DNA from: Trichomonas tenax | Taxonomy: Eukaryota > Parabasalia > Trichomonadida > Trichomonadidae | Length of the DNA stretch: 64,000 bases | Direction of reading: 5' to 3' | Assembly (NCBI GenBank): GCA_023091735.1 | Contig: JALKBU010000091.1 | Coordinates: 1-64,000, forward strand | Shown: positions 52,257-62,192 of the stretch, piece by piece | Layout of the letters: each line of letters opens with the position of its first letter | How positions within the stretch are numbered: position 1 is the stretch's first letter | Translations under genes and position numbers: made by a program | The notes under the pieces: model-generated | The model's input: only the letters and a program-made list of their open reading frames with translations | What the model was told of the DNA's origin: nothing | Database searches by the model: none

Positions 52257-53031
52257 GCAAAGTCAGCGAAACTCTTTTTTTAACTCACTGGATTAACTTC
52301 TTGCTAAGTTATTGAACCCCAATCTACAAAATCCTGTTGTGCATGATATATTAAAGAATTAGCTAACAAAGTCTATATTTCATTAAAATATTAGATATAT
52401 CTTGCATCAAAAACATTGATTTGCCATGATGTGCTTTACTCATTATAACATATTATATTCCCATTGTATAGCATTTTCATAACGTAAAATATGTTGTTGT
52501 CGATGATAAATAGGTAAATCTAATCACAAATATGTTTTTTTTTGAAAAAAAGTATTCCAAGTGTTCACACGTAAGCTCTGTGTGTTATTCTCCCAAAAAT
52601 AATGATGATTCTTTTTGCGCGGCTAAATTTGAAAAGTTTATTAAATTGAGAAGAGTAGAGCAGGAAAATTTGAAAAGAGTCATCATTATTTTTGGGAGAA
52701 TAACACACAGAGCTTATGTGTGAACACTTGGAATACTTTTTTCCAAAAAAAGCATATTTGTGATTATATTTACCTATTTATCATCGACAACAACATATTT
52801 TACGTTAAAAGAATGCTATACAATGGGAATATAAATATATTATAATGAGTAAAGCACATCATGGCAAATCAATGTTTTTGATGCAAGATATATCTAATAT
52901 TTTAATGAAATATAGACTTTGTTAGCTAATTCTTTAATATATCATGCACAACAGGATTTTGTAGATTGGGGTTCAATAACTTAGCAAGAAGTTAATCCAG
53001 TGAGTTAAAAAAAGAGTCCCGCCGACTTTGC
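52257..53031. repeat. 775-bp near-perfect palindrome (foldback)
   Basis: Left arm 52257-52615 and right arm 52672-53031 are reverse complements of about 360 bp. They differ only at scattered positions, mainly in the outermost 25 bases and in the T-run near 52530. The loop of about 56 bp contains GCGCGGCTAAATTTG. Matching landmarks: TTAACTTCTTGCTAAGTTAT (left) against ATAACTTAGCAAGAAGTTAA (right), and ATAATGATGATTCTTTT at the inner edge. As RNA it would form one long hairpin. No protein-coding function is likely. It lies between the Pmp-like gene and tRNA-Glu. Confidence 0.9.
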
Positions 53032-53208
53032 GTATAAAAATTTAATTGGCTGTTTTCATTTTAATTTAAGACACTTTCATTCTTTAAACTCATATTATAA
53101 TCTGATATCAACTTCTAATGAAGCCCGAAAACATCATTGACTTGAACTATATTATATATAGATGCTGTGATATAACCATAATATATTAAGGTTATTATTA
53201 ACCTTAAC

Positions 53209-53226
53209 AAAAAGGGAAAAAGACAG
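53209..53226 (-). terminator. Pol III T-run terminator of tRNA-Glu
   Basis: On the minus strand two T5 runs (CTTTTTCCCTTTTTG) follow the tRNA 3' end. Confidence 0.65.
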
Positions 53227-53298
53227 TTCCGACACGGGGAGTCGAACCCCGCTCCAGCGGATGAGAACCGCTTATCCTAACCGATGAACGATGTCGGA
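53227..53298 (-). tRNA. tRNA-Glu (anticodon CUC)
   Basis: A 72-nt cloverleaf on the minus strand. The acceptor TCCGACA pairs perfectly with TGTCGGA. The D arm has GGTTAGGAT. The anticodon stem AGCGG/CCGCT has loop TTCTCAT, giving anticodon CTC (reads GAG). The T arm is CGGGG-TTCGACT-CCCCG. The discriminator is A. The start TCCGACAT.GTT...GGTTAGGAT is the usual eukaryotic tRNA-Glu form. No intron. It lies between the foldback and an ankyrin relic. Confidence 0.95.
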
Positions 53299-53552
53299 TT
53301 TACATTTTATTCATAATTTATTTATTTTACTAACATAAAATTAATGGTACAAATATTTTGCCAACACATTTGCTTCAAAAACTCAATATTCCTGAGTGTG
53401 CGACAATACATTCTTTGAAGTATACGATGACTTTGATTCAATACTCCACATCTTAAAAGCTTCAGATCTTGATCCAAATCAAGCGATTTACATTCTCTAT
53501 TGAAGCTAAACACAATTTTCTATTGAAAACAGACTTTACATTTTAACGTCAA

Positions 53553-54862
53553 TGAATGTACACTTCGAAGTCAGCGGAAAGTTTGATGTTTACTTGTTTT
53601 TCGATTTCATGAATTCTTTACACAAATGCGTTAAAATATAACCATTCAAACAAATATCAGCACAATATGATGATCTGCACGACCAAATGGAGGCATTACA
53701 AAAAGAAATTTCCCATATCAAATCTAAATACCTCAAATTATAATCTGATCACGAGGATTCTTTACAAAACTATGATTCTATTATTGCTAAAAAGGACAAA
53801 AACATCAAAATTCAGGAAAATGAAATTTCACTACTCTATTCAGAAAACAATGAATTTGTTGATGAAGTCAAAAATCTCAAATCAAGCAACACAAAACTTC
53901 TTTCAGATTTCAGTTCCTTGCAATCAGAACTATCAAATGTCAAGATTGAAAACAGTCAATTGGCATCACAATTGCGCCCAAGAAAAGCTCTTCTCTCAGC
54001 GAGTCTCACGGATGCAGAAATTAAAACCGTGTTTTATGATGTTTATAATTTGTTAAAGGATCTTTCTTCAAAAGGCAACACAAAACTCATCAATATATTA
54101 TGCAAGGTTGGGCTTTGTGAAGTCCGTAATTCAGTAGATTGCGCATGTTTAGTTTATGCTTGTACTCTATGAGATTTAAGTATGGTTAAGTCTTTGATTG
54201 AGGGAGGCTGTGACGGAGATGCACTTGACAAATGGAAGTGTAATGCATTTGTTACCTATGCTTTATGTGGAAAACAGATGTAGTTAAATATTTATATTCA
54301 GTTGGCTTTGATAAGGATTGGAGAGAAGAAGTCAATAAATTTAATGCGATTCTTTACGCTTCACAAAATGGATATCTCGACACTGTGAAATATTTACATT
54401 CTATTGGATGCGATGTTAAATCAAAACAAAGACAAATGCAAAATGTGTTTATTATGCAGCTCGGAACAAGCGTCTTGATGTTTTGAAGTTCCTCATTTCT
54501 ATTGGTGGTGATACTAAGAATAGAGACGATTATGGATGCACGCTATTCATGGAGCAGCATCTGGGAATGCAGTCAATGTGATTGATTACATTCTCTCACA
54601 GGGATGGGATATTAATGATGGTGGAGGAAATTATGAAACAGGAGGGGCTAGTGGTGCATCAACAATTATTTCGGGTTATTTTGGAGCGATTTTCAGTGTT
54701 GATCAAGTTACAAAATCTCCTCCACTCGAGTCAGATTTTTATGCAGCAGGTGATGGATTCGCTTTAATATCTGTTCTTGAAAGCACTTGCATTATTCATC
54801 CCCAAGGTTTTAACAGATTATTATTATACGTTTTTATTTCATTAGACTTATTATCGCAATAA
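53553..54862 (+). pseudogene. Coiled-coil ankyrin protein pseudogene
   Basis: Coding similarity begins near 53553 (VHFEVSGKFDVYLFFDFMNS), followed by a coiled-coil region (MEALQKEISHIKSKY, then KIQENEISLLYSENNEFVDE, then LQSELSNVKIENSQLASQL). Ankyrin-like repeats follow (CACLVYACTL, DVVKYLYSVGFDKDWREEVN, FNAILYASQNGYLDTVKYLH, then IHGAASGNAVNVIDYILSQG). The reading frame is broken by TAA codons near 53652 and 53741, TGA at 54170, and frameshifts near 54263, 54440 and 54535. The last part, to 54862, ends in hydrophobic FNRLLLYVFISLDLLSQ. It is a dead copy of the common trichomonad ankyrin family whose N-terminal domain holds a coiled coil. Confidence 0.78.
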
Positions 54863-54970
54863 TTTTTTTATATGAATCAATAAATGAACATAATTCTGCT
54901 GTTATTTCATAAGAATGAATATTGTTATCGTAGTGAATAAATCAAATTTATAAACAATAACATGATAAAA

Positions 54971-56092
54971 TTATAAAGAGTCAATAAGTTCCAAAGAGTT
55001 TTGTGGCCTTCCAATTCTGGCTTGATCATTGATCATAGAAAGCGTGTCAAATACTGTTCCATTAGAAGCAAGAACACGCAATTGACAAGCTTCCGCTTTG
55101 TCCGCAATAAACTTGAATTCCCTAAAATTTCCGCTTGCAACAGACAAAGAAAAAGCCATTTTCATTTTTGCGTTTTGGATGCACAATGTCAACAACAGAT
55201 CTCTGTTAACTCTTCTTAGAGCACCAGTCTCAGAGAACAAAGACATCCAATCGCCATGCGGAGATCTCACAGCCTCTGAGAGAGGTGATGTTCCTGAGAA
55301 GTTTTGAACTTGAACATCAGCTCCATGTTCGAGAAGCAGCCTTGAAGTTTCTTTCTTTCCATTTTTCATCGCAAACAAAAGCGGAGTATTCCCATTGAGG
55401 CTGTTTCTATCATTGATATCAGCTCCTTTCTTTAGCAATACTTTAACGAGCGTTTGCAAACCTCTATAAGCAGCAATATGAAGTGGAGTGCTTCCATTGC
55501 TTCTTGTTTCAATGCTGCAGCCTCCTTTGATCAGAGCGAGAGCAATTTCACCGTGGCCGTTCCTCATCGCATAGTGAACAGGATAATCTTCGCCATTGAA
55601 ATAATCCGGATTGACACCTGCAGCGAGAGCGAATTGGACACTTGCGAGATCATTATCGTCGATCATTTGGAAGTATGTTTCAGGAGTGACGTTCTTTGGC
55701 GCAGATTTTGGCATCAAATAACTTGAAAGTGAGTCATAGCCTCTATAATCAGCATAATCCAGGGCCCTCGACCCATCAAAGTCAGTAATAGAAGCATCAG
55801 CTCCACTTTTCAATAAAATATCAACAATTCTGTCATGTCCGTTCATCGCCGCAAAATGCAGCGGAGTTTCACCCATCTGAGACTGCACATTCGGATTAGC
55901 ACCGTGTTCTATCAATTCTTGAACGCATTTTGGACATCCGATTCGACTTGCGTAATGTAGAGGGGTAAGGCCTTTAGAATCAGTGATATTTGGGTTCATC
56001 CCGAGATTCAAAATTTGGCTCAGACCTCTGTATTCTCCTCCTTGCGCTGCTAAAAATAATGATGATGGATCAATTCCACCATTTCTCGTCAT
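54971..56092 (-). CDS. Ankyrin-repeat protein (intact)
   Basis: The 373-residue protein has at least seven ankyrin repeats in two blocks. Residues about 5-125 include GLTPLHYASRIGCPKCVQEL, GETPLHFAAMNGHDRIVDIL and a diverged GSRALDYADYRG. Residues about 138-290 include GSTPLHIAAYRGLQTLVKVL and NTPLLFAMKNGKKETSRLLL. The remaining 80 residues are helical without repeat pattern. The TPLH starts and GADxN loops are well kept, unlike in the neighbouring pseudogenes. No signal or membrane segment is present, so it is probably a cytosolic scaffold with unknown partner. The ATG at 56092 is preceded by TTTGTCAAA and, further up, a TTTACATGTCA motif. No clear TCAYW initiator. Confidence 0.9.
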   Translation of the reverse strand: MTRNGGIDPSSLFLAAQGGEYRGLSQILNLGMNPNITDSKGLTPLHYASRIGCPKCVQELIEHGANPNVQSQMGETPLHFAAMNGHDRIVDILLKSGADASITDFDGSRALDYADYRGYDSLSSYLMPKSAPKNVTPETYFQMIDDNDLASVQFALAAGVNPDYFNGEDYPVHYAMRNGHGEIALALIKGGCSIETRSNGSTPLHIAAYRGLQTLVKVLLKKGADINDRNSLNGNTPLLFAMKNGKKETSRLLLEHGADVQVQNFSGTSPLSEAVRSPHGDWMSLFSETGALRRVNRDLLLTLCIQNAKMKMAFSLSVASGNFREFKFIADKAEACQLRVLASNGTVFDTLSMINDQARIGRPQNSLELIDSL

Positions 56093-56544
56093 TTTGACAA
56101 ATTTCGACTTTTTACAGCATAGGTATCATGGATACATCACATTCGAAATAAAATTTTGGAATTTAATTTTTGTCATTTTTGAATTTAATTTACATGTCAA
56201 AATTTTTAGACAAAATAAGAATAAATAATTTTTTTGAAATTAAATGATTGAAAATAGATTATTTGACCGTATATTTACCAATATATTGGACCTTCTAGTC
56301 CCAAATATCTTTGCTTCGAATTCCAATTATGAAATTCTTGATTTTTTGATTAATCTTATGACTTCATCGAGAACTCAAAATGTTCAATTACCGCAAACTG
56401 AATCTTTCTCTTAATGCTGTGATGCTTGGCATCTCGCTGTTTATTGCACAAAATTTTACTGAAACATCTTAGGTGGGGGTTATGACCAAACTTCTTGTAT
56501 CGTCGTAAAATTTTGTTTAAATTGCATTAGTGGCTCCACTTTTT
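56093..56544. other. Spacer
   Basis: Upstream region of the ankyrin gene with one TTTACATGTCA motif near 56190. No other feature. Confidence 0.5.
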
Positions 56545-56660
56545 TTCTCGCTTACTCTTTTGAGTTTTGCGATTTTTAACGAGTGACCCCCATTCCCGGA
56601 CGAATCTGATGAAACATTTACGTGCTTTTTGTGGGTGCTGATTCTAGTGGTGCAATCTGT
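56545..56660 (+). repeat. Left inverted repeat of the 1 kb element
   Basis: Pairs with 57440-57558; best block about 45 bp with two or three mismatches. Confidence 0.7.
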
Positions 56661-56859
56661 TTCATGATCTTAGCAAGGTATTACTTAATCATGATATCAT
56701 ATGATTACAAACAGAAACCCATTACAAATCATTAATGGGCTTTTGTTATGAATCTCTTTGATGATTATAACAAATACATCTCACCATTATAGCGTTCTCT
56801 CGCTTATTTTTCTAGAGTTCCAGTCGAAAAATCAAAAAATAGAAAAGAAAAAATACGCA

Positions 56860-56935
56860 AAACGCAGGAGTCAAACGGCATTCCTTTGCTCATGCATAGA
56901 GCATACCTAACGTTATGCTACCTCAAGTTCACACA
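56860..56935 (-). other. tRNA-like relic (weak)
   Basis: On the minus strand a D-arm-like GCAT...ATGC, a stem TGCTC-TATGCAT-GAGCA with a 7-nt loop, a T-loop-like TTTGACTC and a T run occur in tRNA order. However, acceptor and T stems do not pair and position 33 is not T. It could be a decayed tRNA or chance. Confidence 0.2.
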
Positions 56936-57439
56936 AAATTTGATCATTGGTAACATTACATATCAAATTTTCGACTTTACATGACAAATATCAGATAATT
57001 AGTGTCGAAAATGGTGACTTTCGTTATTTTACATGTCACAATTCGCTGAAATCTCATTGAGGCATTGAGATCCTCAAGTTAAATAGACAAGCAAATGCTA
57101 TAAACATACTCAGCACCCCTGAAAAGCACCAATTTATTATTAAAATAAATGGAAATACTAAATAAGTTAAATTATTGCTTTTTTAAAAATACAAAAACAG
57201 AGTCTCATATTCTTAAAATAATAATCTATAATCACACTGTTTATGAATGTATTAATTATAATTGATTTTGTTAATATATTTATAAATTCTGCGTTTTAAT
57301 ATAGGCTACATCTATATTATTAAGATGCAGTTATACCTACAATAGATAAGATAAGAGCTTCCATCATCTTCCAATACAAGATAGTGTTTGTTTAAGCAAA
57401 ATCATATTGGATGAGCGGCTTGGTCTTTGTTTGCAGAGA

Positions 57440-57558
57440 TATTATTGATTCCACTGTAAACAGAACCCCAGAATGGCACGTAAATGTTTTATCAGATCTG
57501 ATCTATAGGAGGGTCACTCGTTAAAAATCGCAAAACTCAAAAGAGTAAACGAGGAAAA
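57440..57558 (-). repeat. Right inverted repeat of the 1 kb element
   Basis: Reverse complement of the left arm. It ends in a long A-run at 57555-57567. Confidence 0.7.
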
Positions 57559-57894
57559 AAAAAAAAATTCATGGTGCATTCATTCAAATAAATCTTAAAA
57601 TTCAACAATTTCGAAACGACAAATATACTTCATTACTATATCTATAGCAATAATTTATGCTAAGTAATATGTTATAACATATGTTATAAATCCAGATTTC
57701 GAGAAAGGATGTGAAACTTTTCTGGCTAAAACGATTATTTCATAAATAAGTCAATTTTTGTTAAATTTTGTGGTCTGTGGTTGGATTATTTTCTTAAGAA
57801 AATATCGGTTTGACTTTAAACTCTCAGGATCGAATTCTGAATGAATTTTGCGGAAAAAATGCCACCAATGGATTTCAAGGGAATTTTATCGTCA

Positions 57895-58160
57895 TGATGC
57901 TAAAATTATTATTCAGCAAGATGTTATATTCACCAACGGAGCCCTCTGAAGCCACTTTTGATTCCATTTTCGATGAGATACAGAGATTCACGAGTGAAAG
58001 GGATCATGATACTGCTTCAAAGCGCGCAAAAGTTGCATCCAATGTTTTTGATATTATTGACAGCTTCGGAATTGAGCTAAATAAACCTATGATAACAATA
58101 AGATCCAAGTATGGGAGACGCATAACTAAAAATAAAGAAAGAGAAAGAAGAGATAAATAA
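57895..58160 (+). CDS. Possible short protein, unknown
   Basis: The frame is open from about 57810 but the first ATG is at 57895 (MMLKLLFSKM), giving 87 residues. The C-terminal half has protein-like composition (TFDSIFDEIQRFTSERDHDT, then NVFDIIDSFGIELNKPMITI) and a basic end (KNKERERRDK). No family recognised. It may be a small nuclear protein, a gene fragment left by the neighbouring element, or chance. Absence of an initiator motif and of clear conservation keeps confidence low. Confidence 0.3.
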
Positions 58161-59556
58161 GAAGGTGTGGCACTCTGAATACGCATTCTGGTGGCACCAT
58201 TTTCTGGCACCAACATCAACGCCAGTACCTAATACCATAACTGATTTGGTTCGTGCGCTAATGTTTAGCATTTGAAAAATCATGATCTTATTTTTTTATC
58301 TTATCAATATTTTACATGCTACATATAAAAAATCACAAAAAGGACACTACTACATTAAATCACAGACGATATTGGCTTTATTTATTTCATTTGATCAAAA
58401 TCAAACTTGAATCTCAACATTCGACGAATATTACATATTGATATATTGGACCTCCAATATGTACCTGATACAAAGAACATGAAATGATACGATACTAATA
58501 CATTGTTGCTAAAATATAATTCGAAAAAAATTATTCATCAAGTAATTTCAAATTGAAGACATGAATACAATTAACACGCTTATTTCAAACATACTGGTTT
58601 GTTATATTCATTCATTTCACAACAAAATTTATCAAATTTTTATTTCCTGTACTTAAATACATTTTTGCATACATGCTCTTACAAAATATATTATAAACAA
58701 CATTTATCTCGAAAAATAAAAATAAAAAGTTTTTTTTAAAAAAATTATAGAATGTTGCAGGCCATGAGAACCTCAAAAGGGAGTTTCAACTAGCTGTGAT
58801 ACCAAAAGAATTTCTCAAATTGTTAAAAAAACTTGATGCCATAGTTCGAATTAGCTAATGATTTATTATCATCGCTTCAAAACCCCAAAAAAGCACATCA
58901 AAAAATGATTTGTTCAAAAACTACATTTTTTGTTTAATTTTGAGCTAACCATTGGATAATATACGCGATGTAGATGCTGTATTGTAGTATATTTGAGCAA
59001 AATAAAATTGTGAGTAAAATGAACATCTCACAATTATTTTTCGATTTTAAGTAGAAAATATTACTAAGCACAGTATGTAGAATATAAAAAGCGAGAAAAA
59101 CGGTTTTAAAGGTTATTTTTGAAGGGTCTGGCCGGAGTTAATGCATATATTTGACAATGGATATGTATATAGTATATACTGTTAATGCTATTTATCTAAT
59201 TATTTTTAAAAATATCATCACCCTGATGTCCCAACTGACAATTTTTTAGTTGCTTTAATCTACGCTTTTGATAAAGAAGGTGCTTTTAATTTCAAAATTC
59301 ACCGTGAAGCTACAAGAACGAAAAATGCTATTTACAAGTTCATTGATGATAATATACAAATATTTGAATATTACTTTAAGTGTGGCACAAGATGTGAATG
59401 GGAAAGGAAAATTTAAAATATATTTTGTAATTATAAAGAAAAATAGCATTTCTTAATAGAAACAATGTTCAATGATATCGTGTAAATATGGCTTTGCTTA
59501 ATTTCAAAGTACAATATATTATATTTAGAACAAATAAACGAAACTTAACAACAAAA
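58161..59556. other. 1.4 kb spacer
   Basis: AT-rich. A GGCACCA-type repeat (GTGGCACC, CTGGCACC) lies near 58190-58210. Open frames near 59255-59456 overlap on both strands and have no protein-like composition. No gene called. Confidence 0.45.
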
Positions 59557-59877
59557 TTAAATGTCGTCATCGCTGCCGAGATCCTTTGGCCTGGCATCGA
59601 CTTTTCTAATAATATGTGGATCATCATTTTGATTTGCCTCAGCATTAGTGTATAAATCGAGATGTGCACTTTCTGTCTGTTCGTCGCCGAGATTGACATC
59701 GCGCTCATTAACGTTGACTCCTGATCCGCTTTCGTCTTCATTTTGTTCTGCTTGTTTAGGCTTCCTAGGAATGGCCCTGATGATGTACATGATGAACAAA
59801 CAAAGGAGGACGAAGCAGCCGACTGCGCAGCCTGAATATGAAGGAATCTGATATAGTGTTACGTTGACTGTTCGCAT
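59557..59877 (-). CDS. Small single-pass membrane protein, unknown
   Basis: The 106-residue protein has a short N-terminal part (MRTVNVTLYQIPSYSG, one possible N-glycosylation site NVT). One membrane segment follows (about 17-35, AVGCFVLLCLFIMYIIRA), and then a basic RKPKQ border. The acidic hydrophilic tail (about 40-106) is rich in Asp, Glu and Asn. By the positive-inside rule the tail is cytoplasmic. No adaptor or sorting motif is certain. Coding composition is clearly better than the surroundings. Its upstream region (60192-60242) has several copies of the ACATG/ACACGACA motif family. Confidence 0.65.
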   Translation of the reverse strand: MRTVNVTLYQIPSYSGCAVGCFVLLCLFIMYIIRAIPRKPKQAEQNEDESGSGVNVNERDVNLGDEQTESAHLDLYTNAEANQNDDPHIIRKVDARPKDLGSDDDI

Positions 59878-60858
59878 TTTTTAGATTTTTTGGACAACTA
59901 AGCCGTTAAACTTTTTGTAAAGTATTTAATTTTTAGTTTCGTGAAATTAAAGAATATTTTCAATCTACACTGTATATTTATCGGTAGAATTTCAATTAAA
60001 CAGAAAAATATTGTTCAATTTTTCTACACACTGTTTGGTATGAAAATGAATTATCCACGTATTATTTTAGGATTTTAACTTGTTAATCAGATATTATATG
60101 GAGAGAACTATATATATGCATAAAAGAAAATCAAAAATAGCACTTAATTTGATAGTTATTATAATTTTGATCATTCGAGAATTTTTTGATTTCTGACATG
60201 CATTTTATTTACACGACATTTGATATCAAATTTGTCGTAAAATTTCGTTTTTATGTTCCAAGTCTATGCATTCATCATATACATATGAATGCATAGATAT
60301 ACTATCTTTCAAATGTACTGATTGCACATGTATGAGAACCAAGTTCTCAGGTATATATTATATACTTTTTTAACACCCTGTCAGATTTTCTTTTATCTCT
60401 AATCAATTTTTAGCTAAAAATCACGAAAGTTGATCAATTTACAGTAACATTCTTTCTATTTCTGTAGAAACATTAGATATGTTGCCTAGTATCTACTATA
60501 TGAGAATGGTGCAAATGGGCTGGGCAAAAGGAGTGCATATCAATATTTTTCATTATAAACATTATATAATGAGATCTCATCATAACATTATCATGCATAT
60601 CATATAATGGATCATATCCAAACAAATTCTATTAAGATTAGCGAAAGCTGAATCTGAAATAGATTATTTGAAGAATTACTTAATAGCACATCTTCACTCT
60701 TCATATGAATGAGGTTACCAAAGATAAAAAGTGTTTCTCTATTAAGTAACAAGGTGATATGATTAAGAATGAAGAAACGAAATCACTTCCTTAAGCAAAG
60801 TCACTTTTTTGATGGGGCTTTAACCTTATTATGCATGTTTTTTTATCCAATAAAAGAA
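59878..60858. other. Spacer with ACACGACA motifs and hairpins
   Basis: Contains TGACATGCA near 60194, TTTACACGACA near 60208 and its complement TTTGTCGTAAAA near 60231. A 13-bp perfect stem lies near 60262-60298 (TCTATGCATTCAT / ATGAATGCATAGA), and a smaller GAGAACC/GGTTCTC-type stem near 60333. No RNA family recognised. TCACT near 60793 could be an initiator for the kinase gene. Confidence 0.4.
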
Positions 60859-61944
60859 ATGACTCTCACTGGATCAATGATAAAACCGTTCCAAATCGGC
60901 CCTTTACTGGGCAAAGGTTCGTACGGAGACATATATGCGGCACGAAACACAGACAAAGGAACACTCGTTGCGTTAAAAGTCGAAGAAATCAATTCGCCAA
61001 GACACGTTTTAGAGACAGAAGCGCAAATAATGCGAAAAATTAATCAATTCAACTATTTTCCTCAATATATATCATTTGGAAAAACGAAAAATCACATTTT
61101 TCTCGCAATGGAATTATGTGGGCCTTCATTATCTTATTCAATCAAAAATCTCCCGGATCACAAACTTTCTTTGTCTTCCGGAATTCGAACTATATACATT
61201 ATACTTAAAGGTCTCCATCAGATGCATAGAGCTGGAGTTTTGCATCGTGACGTGAAACCATCAAATATACTCTTGAGAACAACGAAGCAGTATCCGTTAG
61301 CGATAATAGATTTCGGACTTTCAAGAGTTTATATCGATAAATGGACAAAGAAACAACTTCCACCGAGATCAAATCCTGGATTTAGAGGCACAGCTGTGTT
61401 TGCATCACCAAATGCACACCTACATATGGAACTTGCGCCCAGAGATGATTTGATATCTTGGTATTATATGAGCCTTGATTTAATCAACGGCCCTCTTCCA
61501 TGGAGAACACTTGAAAATAGAGCAGATATTTTGCAGCGAAAGCGTTCTACGAACATGGCGAAGCTTGGATCGATGATTGCGCCACAATTCGAAAAAATTT
61601 GGCGTCATATTTCAACTTTGAACTACGAGGACAATCCTGACTATGAACTTCTTTATAAACTACTCGATGAAGTGATGGAACAAAATAATATTAAATGGAA
61701 TGATCAATATGATTGGGATCCAAACATTTTACGCATTGATCCCAGTTCTGATATTGATGCTAACAGAAGTTCATTATCATCTGAATCATCTGTTCACGAA
61801 GCTGAAGAATTGCCTCCTCCATCAACAGTTGAAATGTATAGACCAATAGATCCAACGCCATTGATCGTTGTTAAGAGCAGCAGAGCTGAAGTCATCAACA
61901 CTGTTGCTCCTGATGAAGGAAATTGCTGCTGCAATATTGTTTGA
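60859..61944 (+). CDS. Casein kinase 1-family protein kinase with C-terminal CaaX box
   Basis: 361 residues from the ATG at 60859 (MTLTGSMIKPF). An in-frame ATG at 60769 would add 30 AT-rich, hydrophobic codons and is less likely. CK1 features: GKGSYGDIY (18-26), Lys40, HRDVKPSN (119-126), DFG (141-143), and GTAVFASPNAH in place of the usual GTARYASINAH. CK1 kinases act on acidic or primed Ser/Thr sites in cytosol, nucleus or membrane. After the kinase domain (to about 285) a Ser/Glu/Pro-rich tail ends NCCCNIV. CNIV is a CaaX prenylation box, and the preceding Cys pair could be palmitoylated. Membrane attachment, as in CK1-gamma and yeast Yck1/2, is therefore predicted. Confidence 0.9.
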   Translation: MTLTGSMIKPFQIGPLLGKGSYGDIYAARNTDKGTLVALKVEEINSPRHVLETEAQIMRKINQFNYFPQYISFGKTKNHIFLAMELCGPSLSYSIKNLPDHKLSLSSGIRTIYIILKGLHQMHRAGVLHRDVKPSNILLRTTKQYPLAIIDFGLSRVYIDKWTKKQLPPRSNPGFRGTAVFASPNAHLHMELAPRDDLISWYYMSLDLINGPLPWRTLENRADILQRKRSTNMAKLGSMIAPQFEKIWRHISTLNYEDNPDYELLYKLLDEVMEQNNIKWNDQYDWDPNILRIDPSSDIDANRSSLSSESSVHEAEELPPPSTVEMYRPIDPTPLIVVKSSRAEVINTVAPDEGNCCCNIV

Positions 61945-62192
61945 ATTCTATATTCTGTTCTCTTGTTAGTAAATGTTTATACTGTTCGTATTTCATTTCA
62001 AATATAGCATTTTATTTTTTTTTTAATTTTGAAAATATTATAATATAATCAAATTTATTCTTAAAATACATCACATTGTTGAATTGTTAACCATACACAT
62101 ACATTTTTCGTTATAGATTTTTGATATTAAATGAAATAATATATAAAATGCATAATTGGTCTATAAACTGATTAAATAACTCATTAAAAGAA

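Larger units (their letters stand above)
56545..57558. mobile_element. About 1 kb element bounded by inverted repeats of about 115 bp
   Basis: The left arm (56545-56660) and right arm (57440-57558) are reverse complements with moderate divergence. The strongest shared block is ACTCTTTTGAGTTTTGCGAT followed by TTTTAACGAGTGACCC, with ACATTTACGTGC further in. The interior has no reading frame of note. It contains TTTACATGACA motifs near 56976 and TTTACATGTCA near 57028, and a minus-strand tRNA-like stretch near 56860-56935. It resembles a miniature inverted-repeat transposable element. Ends and target duplication could not be fixed by eye. Confidence 0.6.

Noticed and set aside
52532..52723. 63-residue open frame in the palindrome
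   Set aside because: It spans the arm and loop of the hairpin and has no protein-like composition.
60262..60298. 13-bp perfect hairpin as a structured RNA or terminator
   Set aside because: Short AT-rich palindromes are frequent here and there is no T run or neighbouring conserved block.
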